Of a stretch of DNA of 11,836 bases, positions 8,165 through 11,836 are shown in pieces. Every line of letters starts with the position of its first letter. The stretch's first letter is position 1. The stretch is from NCBI GenBank assembly GCA_030594905.1, contig JAUVEF010000017.1, positions 1 to 11,836 on the forward strand, read 5' to 3'. This stretch comes from Methanosarcinales archaeon (lineage in GTDB: Archaea > Halobacteriota > Methanosarcinia > Methanosarcinales > Methanogasteraceae). The translations under genes were made by a program, and so were the position numbers. The notes below the pieces were generated by a model that saw only the letters and a list, made by a program, of their open reading frames with translations, ran no database searches and was not told the DNA's origin.

Positions 8165-8858
8165 CAACCCCTGTCGCAGCCACCCCTGCCGCCGTGTCAG
8201 CCCGCCTGCACTGTTCGATGAACAACCGCACCAGGTCCGGATCACGCGCTCCCTTTATCTCAACTCCTGAAGCGGTGTCCACCGCATACGGATGGACCTG
8301 CCGGATCGCATCTGCCACATTTTCAGGCGTCAGCCCGCCCGCAAGGATGACTGGCAGTTTGCAGCGGCGCACGATCTCTGCACTGATCTGCCAGTTGTGC
8401 ACCGTGCCAGTCCCCCCACTCTTTGAGCCAGTTCCGGTATCAAGGAGTATCGCATCCGCGATTCCAATCAGTCCATTGATGCGCACGATGATTGGATCAA
8501 TGATCTCAAACGACGCATCCTTTGGAATTACGATCGTTTTAATTAGCTTAACAGTCTTTGAGATGATCGCAAGCTCGCTGTTTGGAAGATCGTTGTGAAT
8601 CTGTACGCATGTTGGGGCGGTCTCTGCTATTAGCGCCATCGCCGAATCAAGATCCTCTGGCATAATGACAAGTACAGAATCCACAAAGACCGGTACCTGT
8701 TCGATCAGTTGTCTTGCGACTTTCGCATCGATCTTTCTTGGCGATTTGACCGGAACGTTTGTGATAAATCCGGCGGCATCCGCCCCACATGATATAGCAT
8801 GATCAAGGTCACCTGGATTCGTATTTCCACAGATTTTGATTCGGGTTCTTGATTTCAT
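8154..8858 (-). CDS. trpF: Phosphoribosylanthranilate isomerase
   Basis: Catalyses the Amadori rearrangement of N-(5-phosphoribosyl)anthranilate to CdRP in tryptophan synthesis. The 234-residue protein is a single TIM barrel. It shows the family signatures in order: KICG with the catalytic base C10, GFITNVPVKSPR (31-41, the archaeal variant), VQIH (85-88), LLD with the catalytic acid D140, GGTG (148-151), LAGGLTPENVADA (172-184) and the phosphate-binding DTASGVE (194-200). The last 17 or so residues, rich in alanine, glycine and aspartate, extend past the usual end of the barrel, and the stop codon overlaps the start of aroD. The ATG is supported by a TATA box about 33 bases upstream. No other trp gene is visible, so the rest of the pathway must lie elsewhere. 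No TrpY-type TGTACA box was seen in front of it. Confidence 0.92.
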   Translation of the reverse strand: MKSRTRIKICGNTNPGDLDHAISCGADAAGFITNVPVKSPRKIDAKVARQLIEQVPVFVDSVLVIMPEDLDSAMALIAETAPTCVQIHNDLPNSELAIISKTVKLIKTIVIPKDASFEIIDPIIVRINGLIGIADAILLDTGTGSKSGGTGTVHNWQISAEIVRRCKLPVILAGGLTPENVADAIRQVHPYAVDTASGVEIKGARDPDLVRLFIEQCRRADTAAGVAATGVDDD

Positions 8859-8885
8859 GGATTAATGTGTTATCATCGGCTGTTG

Positions 8886-8897
8886 CAGTATATAGCA
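8886..8897 (-). promoter_or_regulatory. Putative TATA-box promoter of trpF-aroD
   Basis: Read on the - strand, GCTATATACTGC lies 28-39 bases before the trpF ATG. This spacing predicts a transcript start a few bases before the ATG. No strong Shine-Dalgarno sequence is present, which fits a leaderless or short-leader mRNA. Confidence 0.55.
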
Positions 8898-9026
8898 CCA
8901 TCGAACAACGGCGTGGGCAGTCTGGTGGCGTGAGTCTTTGATAGCTCCATAATATGCGCCGTTCGTGACCGATTTCTGTGGTTTTGTAATGTCGATCTGA
9001 CTGTAAACACGAAGGGCAACTAACGC

Positions 9027-9878
9027 TCACACAACACAAATACCCAAACAGTTAAGTTCCACGCTCGCCCGCCGGTTCGCCCAGCACTGGATGTTCACCG
9101 CAACCGGAAGCGATGCCGTGTGGCAGTGCGCATACTCGATATGCACGGCAAGCGCGGTTATGTCGCCACCAAGTCCCATCGTACCGATTCCAAGTGAATT
9201 GATGGAATCAAGGATCTCTCGCTCGGAATCGTCCATATCGAAGACGTCTCGCAGCAACGCCCTCTTTGCGAGGTGGGCAGCCTTGTCAAACGATCCGCCG
9301 ACGCCGACGCCGACGATCACTGGTGGACACGGCTTCCCCCCCGCGTCCACAACGGTTTGCAGGATAAATCGCCTGATATTAGCGACCTGCGAGGGATTGA
9401 GCATAGTAAGCCTGCTCACATTCTCGCTTCCCGCGCCCTTCGGCAGAACAGTGATCCTGATATGATCTCCGTCTACCAGATCAAGAATAATGTCCGGCAG
9501 CCCTACGCCGACGTTTCCGGACGACTCTCTCGTGATCGGATGAACCGCGTTTGGTCGGAGCGGTATAATTTCGGTTGCTTTCTTAACGCCGTCGCATATT
9601 GCGCCCTGGATGTCGAAGTTAATCGCACGTTCCCTTCCGATCTCAACAAAAAATATCAGTATCCCAGTATCCTGGCAGATCGGGGCATTTCGTTCTGATG
9701 CGAGGCGTATGTTCTCAAGAATTGTCTTGATCTGCTCTTTTGCAGTTGGGTTTGTCTCGTGCTGGTGGGCGTCTGTCAGTGCTGCCGTGACATCGTCCGG
9801 CAGTCTGGTCTCAGCCTGCACAAGCAGATCAACGACACTCTGCACCACGCTTTTGTATCCAATTTTATCTGTGGTCAT
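9027..9878 (-). CDS. Class I fumarate hydratase, alpha subunit (N-terminal catalytic domain)
   Basis: Belongs to the iron-sulfur, class I hydro-lyase family (fumarase or L(+)-tartrate dehydratase alpha); in methanogen relatives it interconverts fumarate and malate in the partial TCA cycle. From the ATG at 9878 it has 283 residues, the usual length of the separate alpha subunit. Visible family blocks are NAPICQDTG with cluster ligand C68, NAVHPITRESSGNVG, the glycine-rich VGVGVGGSFDKAAHLAKRAL, GIGTMGLGGDITAL, and the C-terminal HCHTASLPVAVNIQC. The three cysteines in these blocks are the candidate [4Fe-4S] ligands. The frame can extend 13 codons upstream to a TTG at 9917, which I judge unlikely. 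The start lies 48 bases after the end of the bactofilin-like gene, so the two may share a transcript. The beta subunit, needed for activity in two-subunit forms, is not adjacent. Fumarase is preferred over tartrate dehydratase from archaeal context only. Confidence 0.9.
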   Translation of the reverse strand: MTTDKIGYKSVVQSVVDLLVQAETRLPDDVTAALTDAHQHETNPTAKEQIKTILENIRLASERNAPICQDTGILIFFVEIGRERAINFDIQGAICDGVKKATEIIPLRPNAVHPITRESSGNVGVGLPDIILDLVDGDHIRITVLPKGAGSENVSRLTMLNPSQVANIRRFILQTVVDAGGKPCPPVIVGVGVGGSFDKAAHLAKRALLRDVFDMDDSEREILDSINSLGIGTMGLGGDITALAVHIEYAHCHTASLPVAVNIQCWANRRASVELNCLGICVV

Positions 9879-9926
9879 GCACTCTACCGATTTTACGCTT
9901 TTTACCTGTTTTAGCAAAAGCAGCGT

Positions 9927-11060
9927 TTATTTTTCCATATTTTCATCGGTTTTTTCTTCCCCCTCAGCGTCTCCGGCTTCATCTCTTCTATCCATTTTAT
10001 CAGGTTCACCGTTTTCTTCGCCAGATTCTTCTTCTTCCATGTCCGGCTCTTCTGTACTATCAGGCTCGCCTTTAAGCGCATCTTCGCCCGGTTCATCACT
10101 TAATCCTTCATCTGATCCTTTAGCAGATCTCTCTTCGGATACGTCTTCTGCCTCACCAGGGGTTTCTTCCAATTCAGGCAATTCGTTCTTCTCGCCCCCG
10201 TCTGCTGGCGTTTCCGCTTCTGCTTCCGCATCTACTGCCTCTGTGATCATGATGCCGCCACGCGCATCCATGACCCCATCCACCGTTGCATCACGGTGAA
10301 TCCGGATCGCTCGTGCACGAACATCGCCGAGTACGTGACACCCCTTTTCGATGCAGACATCGCCTTTTGCATCGATGTTCCCATGTATGATGTTGTTTTC
10401 CTGAATCGTGACATCATTCGCCCGGATGCTGCCAAACAACGTTGTATCACATCCCATGGAAAGCGATTTTGCACGGATGTTGCCCTGCAGCCGGCAGCCA
10501 TCCCCAATACGCGCTGGATAATCCGTTTCGATCGCACTGAGCGAAATTATAGCACCGCCCGGTATCACCATCGTTTGGATACCATCGTCCTGCTCCTGAT
10601 CATCTGCAAATAACTCCTGAATCGCTTTTTCCACCTCTTCATCTGTTCCATGGTGCAGCAGTTCACTCAGATACATGTATATGAAGATTATGACTGGGAA
10701 CGGGTTTTTGATCATGATCCAGCCTTTTGCCTCAAATCCGTCGTTGATCGACACGTTTTCCCCGATATCAAGGTCACCGCCAACGGCCAGTTTGCCGTGG
10801 ATCTTTACGAACTCACCGAGGTGTGTGTCACCGTCCGCGTCCACCCCGCCCTGGATGTCAGACCAGCGATCGATGTACACATCAGAACGCGCACACACCT
10901 CGCCGCACACATTCACATGCTCGCCGATCATGATATTGTCGGCGATGATGCCATACTCGATGTTGGACTGCCCGCCAATGATTGCACCGCCATCAACCAC
11001 GATGGTGCGCTCCTCCATCCTGGTGTTGTCCGGGATTACAAATGTTTGTGGATCAAGCAT
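9927..11060 (-). CDS. Bactofilin-like polymer-forming cytoskeletal protein with acidic C-terminal tail
   Basis: This 377-residue protein has two stretches of right-handed beta-helix type repeats, residues about 18-112 and 165-273, with recurring glycine- and hydrophobic-rich turns such as VDGGAIIGG, IHGKLAVGGDLDIGE and HGNIDAKGDVCIEKG. This is the pattern of the polymer-forming cytoskeletal (bactofilin) family. Between them lies a hydrophobic segment at 119-135 (NPFPVIIFIYMYLSELL), possibly membrane-inserted or a buried helix, followed by a charged helix EEVEKAIQELF. Residues about 276-377 are a disordered tail dominated by glutamate and aspartate with almost no hydrophobics. No signal peptide is present, so a cytoplasmic or membrane-inner-face location is likely. 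Bacterial bactofilins form filaments that shape the envelope; the function in archaea is not established. A good TATA box precedes the start, and no Shine-Dalgarno is present. Fumarase alpha follows 48 bases downstream. Confidence 0.8.
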   Translation of the reverse strand: MLDPQTFVIPDNTRMEERTIVVDGGAIIGGQSNIEYGIIADNIMIGEHVNVCGEVCARSDVYIDRWSDIQGGVDADGDTHLGEFVKIHGKLAVGGDLDIGENVSINDGFEAKGWIMIKNPFPVIIFIYMYLSELLHHGTDEEVEKAIQELFADDQEQDDGIQTMVIPGGAIISLSAIETDYPARIGDGCRLQGNIRAKSLSMGCDTTLFGSIRANDVTIQENNIIHGNIDAKGDVCIEKGCHVLGDVRARAIRIHRDATVDGVMDARGGIMITEAVDAEAEAETPADGGEKNELPELEETPGEAEDVSEERSAKGSDEGLSDEPGEDALKGEPDSTEEPDMEEEESGEENGEPDKMDRRDEAGDAEGEEKTDENMEK

Positions 11061-11083
11061 GAATGATATAATGTAGTGTGCGT

Positions 11084-11105
11084 GATTAATATAAACTCTT
11101 TTTCG
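11084..11105 (-). promoter_or_regulatory. TATA-box promoter of the bactofilin-like gene
   Basis: On the - strand, GTTTATATTAATC (11096 to 11084) is a near-consensus archaeal TATA box preceded by a purine-rich CGAAAAAGA that resembles a BRE. Its centre lies about 30 bases before the ATG at 11060, predicting a leaderless or very short-leader transcript. Confidence 0.65.
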
Positions 11106-11107
11106 GG

Positions 11108-11126
11108 CGTATGTGTTTAGCCGAGG
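11108..11126 (+). repeat. Copy 2 of the 19-base intergenic repeat
   Basis: CGTATGTGTTTAGCCGAGG differs from the copy at 7385-7403 at two positions, both C/T changes. It lies directly upstream of the bactofilin TATA box. Unlike copy 1 it has no adjacent complementary arm; its closest inverted partner is the core GCTAAACAC at 11249-11257, about 130 bases away. Confidence 0.45.
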
Positions 11127-11336
11127 TTGGAAAAACTACGAGATTGATACAAAAAGATAGTAGTACCTTCAAGATATTGTTGATGTGTTTCGCATTTTAT
11201 ATCCTGCCGCCGCCTATTTTCGCGTGCAAATCTGTGGTATTGTGGTTAGCTAAACACTCGCGATATTGTGAATGTGTTTGGGGATGTTCAACCTTACCCG
11301 GTTATTCTGCAGCGAATCCCAAAGTCCGGTCAAGGG

Positions 11337-11355
11337 CAATCTATTTAATAGATTG
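11337..11355 (+). promoter_or_regulatory. Palindromic TATA promoter for the small ORF / tRNA-Leu
   Basis: CAATCTATT, one T, then AATAGATTG make a perfect inverted repeat of 9-base arms centred on the TATA-like TTTAATA. The centre lies about 35 bases before the ATG at 11381, which suits a transcript start near 11372. Because the element is symmetrical it could act in either direction, or be an operator on which a dimeric regulator would block TBP. Confidence 0.5.
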
Positions 11356-11380
11356 GTAGAAAAAGAAGGGATGGAATTAT

Positions 11381-11530
11381 ATGGCTGATTTAAGAGAAAA
11401 TGTCGATGCGGCGGTGGAAAATATCTCTTCTGTTCTCTCTCACGAGTTAGAAAAGATTAAAGATACGTCCAACGAAAACTCGAGCCCCTCTGCGGGGGTA
11501 GCCAAGCCAGGTCAACGGCGCAGGACTTAA
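11381..11530 (+). CDS. Hypothetical 49-residue ORF overlapping tRNA-Leu
   Basis: The ORF starts MADLRENVDAAVENISSVLS and continues as a charged, probably helical segment to about residue 32. The last 13 or so residues are encoded inside the tRNA gene, and the TAA stop at 11528-11530 is the tRNA anticodon triplet. Support for translation is a TATA box at suitable distance and a purine-rich GAAGGGATGG before the ATG. The first two thirds have amino acid usage like a real protein, while the tail (PGQRRRT) looks like translated tRNA. It may be a genuine micro-protein, the remnant of a longer gene interrupted by the tRNA, or a chance ORF. I recognise no family. Confidence 0.35.
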   Translation: MADLRENVDAAVENISSVLSHELEKIKDTSNENSSPSAGVAKPGQRRRT

Positions 11531-11576
11531 GATCCTGTTGTGCAGACATTCGTGGGTTCAAATCCCTCCCCCCGCA
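11492..11576 (+). tRNA. tRNA-Leu (anticodon UAA)
   Basis: The 85-base gene folds as a class II tRNA. The acceptor stem is GCGGGGG (11492-11498) with CCCCCGC (11569-11575), all seven pairs, and discriminator A at 11576. The anticodon stem CAGGA/TCCTG encloses CTTAAGA, giving anticodon TAA at 11528-11530, which reads UUA. A long variable arm at 11538-11551 is typical of leucine tRNAs. The T arm has loop TTCAAAT and stem GTGGG/CCCTC with a T-T mismatch at its second pair. No CCA is encoded and no intron is seen. The leader GCCCC just upstream could pair with the 5' acceptor strand and compete with folding before processing. No separate strong promoter lies close in front; it may be transcribed from the TATA at 11341-11350 together with the small ORF. 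Confidence 0.95.
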
Positions 11577-11605
11577 TCTTTCCTGCCATTCGCCTCGTTT
11601 CACAG

Positions 11606-11836
11606 TTATCCCCCAAACCGCTCTCGAATTCTACTTTCTCGCAGGACTTCGTACCCGAGATCCTCGATCACGGCGCTGATGCGGTAACGCTCTGCAGCAT
11701 TCATCGACTTCCGGTCAAAATACGCAAAATCCGCGCCGGATTTCTCAATTGCTTCACGGATCAATCCATCATCGAGACTGTCCAGTTGGTACTTGGGGAA
11801 GTTGTGCCCGAATGTGATCCCCGTCTCAAAGATCAG
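11606..11836 (-). CDS. C-terminal fragment of an unrecognised protein (5' end outside window)
   Basis: The frame is open from the right edge to a TAA at 11606-11608, giving 76 residues. It begins LIFETGITFGHNFPKYQLD, then has helix-like stretches rich in alternating charged and hydrophobic residues (LIREAIEKSGADFAYFDRK, AERYRISAVIEDLGYEVL) and ends RESRIRERFGG. Codon usage and amino acid make-up look like a real cytoplasmic protein. The G-x-T-F-G-H-N-F-P stretch could be a conserved motif, but I cannot assign a family. It converges on the tRNA-Leu gene, with a 29-base gap. Confidence 0.75.
   Translation of the reverse strand: MIFETGITFGHNFPKYQLDSLDDGLIREAIEKSGADFAYFDRKSMNAAERYRISAVIEDLGYEVLRESRIRERFGG

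Larger units (their letters stand above)
11061..11380. other. Divergent intergenic region without a convincing gene
   Basis: This stretch separates the - strand bactofilin-like gene from the + strand small ORF and tRNA. A frame at 11111-11359 (+) is open for 82 codons, but its composition is unlike its neighbours (cysteine- and tryptophan-rich, no family pattern) and it has no ribosome-binding site, so I do not call it. The region holds the bactofilin promoter, the second copy of the 19-base repeat (11108-11126), its inverted core (11249-11257) and the palindromic promoter at 11337-11355. A small RNA could lie here, but nothing proves it. Confidence 0.6.

Noticed and set aside
8165..8245. Upstream ATG at 8245 as start of aroD, giving a 264-residue protein
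   Set aside because: The extra 27 residues lie inside trpF, have no dehydroquinase similarity, and the start at 8164/8161 gives the normal length and an overlap typical of coupled genes.
8131..8598. Two overlapping + strand frames (7830-8270 and 8131-8598) opposite aroD and trpF
   Set aside because: Both lie fully antisense to genes with intact active sites and show low-complexity serine/isoleucine composition.
8809..9039. A 76-codon - strand frame between trpF and fumarase
   Set aside because: It overlaps the trpF start and the end of the fumarase gene, is cysteine-rich, and covers the trpF promoter; it looks like chance.
9610..10299. A 229-codon serine-rich frame on the + strand opposite the bactofilin-like and fumarase genes
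   Set aside because: The serine/proline runs are the antisense of the GAA/GAG/GAT-rich acidic tail of the bactofilin-like gene; there is no promoter or family motif, and both opposite-strand genes are well supported.
7385..11257. The GTGTTTAGC repeats as a CRISPR array or transposon ends
   Set aside because: Only three short copies, not regularly spaced, one inverted, with no transposase, cas gene or target-site duplication in view.
11111..11359. An 82-codon + strand frame in the intergenic region
   Set aside because: No ribosome-binding site, atypical composition and no recognisable pattern; it also spans the repeat and promoter elements.

Overview
The window looks like a chromosomal segment from a methanogen-lineage euryarchaeon: Methanosarcinales, Syntrophoarchaeia or ANME-like, with no species assignable from sequence alone. 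The evidence is archaeal TATA boxes placed for leaderless or short-leader transcripts, a tRNA-Leu without an encoded CCA, a methanogen-type trpF/aroD pair, a bactofilin-like protein of the type seen in methanogens, and a secreted CobN-family protein dense in N-glycosylation sequons.

Left half (1-7374, + strand): a cell-surface cluster of three genes. The first is only the C-terminal dockerin domain of a protein that starts outside the window. The second is a secreted seven-repeat PQQ-type beta-propeller with its own, partly decayed dockerin. The third is a 1915-residue type I membrane protein made of signal peptide, a propeller related to that of gene 2, a DUF4430 (transcobalamin-C-like) domain, a full-length CobN/ChlH metal-chelatase large-subunit domain, a low-complexity stalk and a C-terminal membrane anchor. 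Genes 2 and 3 look like a tandem duplication of the propeller with different C-terminal domains. A surface role in capturing or modifying tetrapyrroles or corrinoids is an inference.

Middle (7375-9878, mostly - strand): a hairpin-forming convergent intergenic segment, then aroD (type I 3-dehydroquinase), overlapping trpF (phosphoribosylanthranilate isomerase) with its own promoter, then the alpha subunit of a class I fumarate hydratase with no beta subunit beside it. These are core aromatic amino acid and central carbon genes.

Right end (9927-11836): a bactofilin-like, polymer-forming cytoskeletal protein (- strand) with a central hydrophobic segment and a long acidic tail, probably co-transcribed with the fumarase gene. 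Then comes about 320 bases with no convincing gene but with promoter signals, including a perfect 19-base palindrome centred on a TATA box. This precedes a 49-codon ORF that runs into a tRNA-Leu(UAA) gene and stops exactly on its anticodon triplet. A protein I do not recognise enters from the right edge on the - strand.
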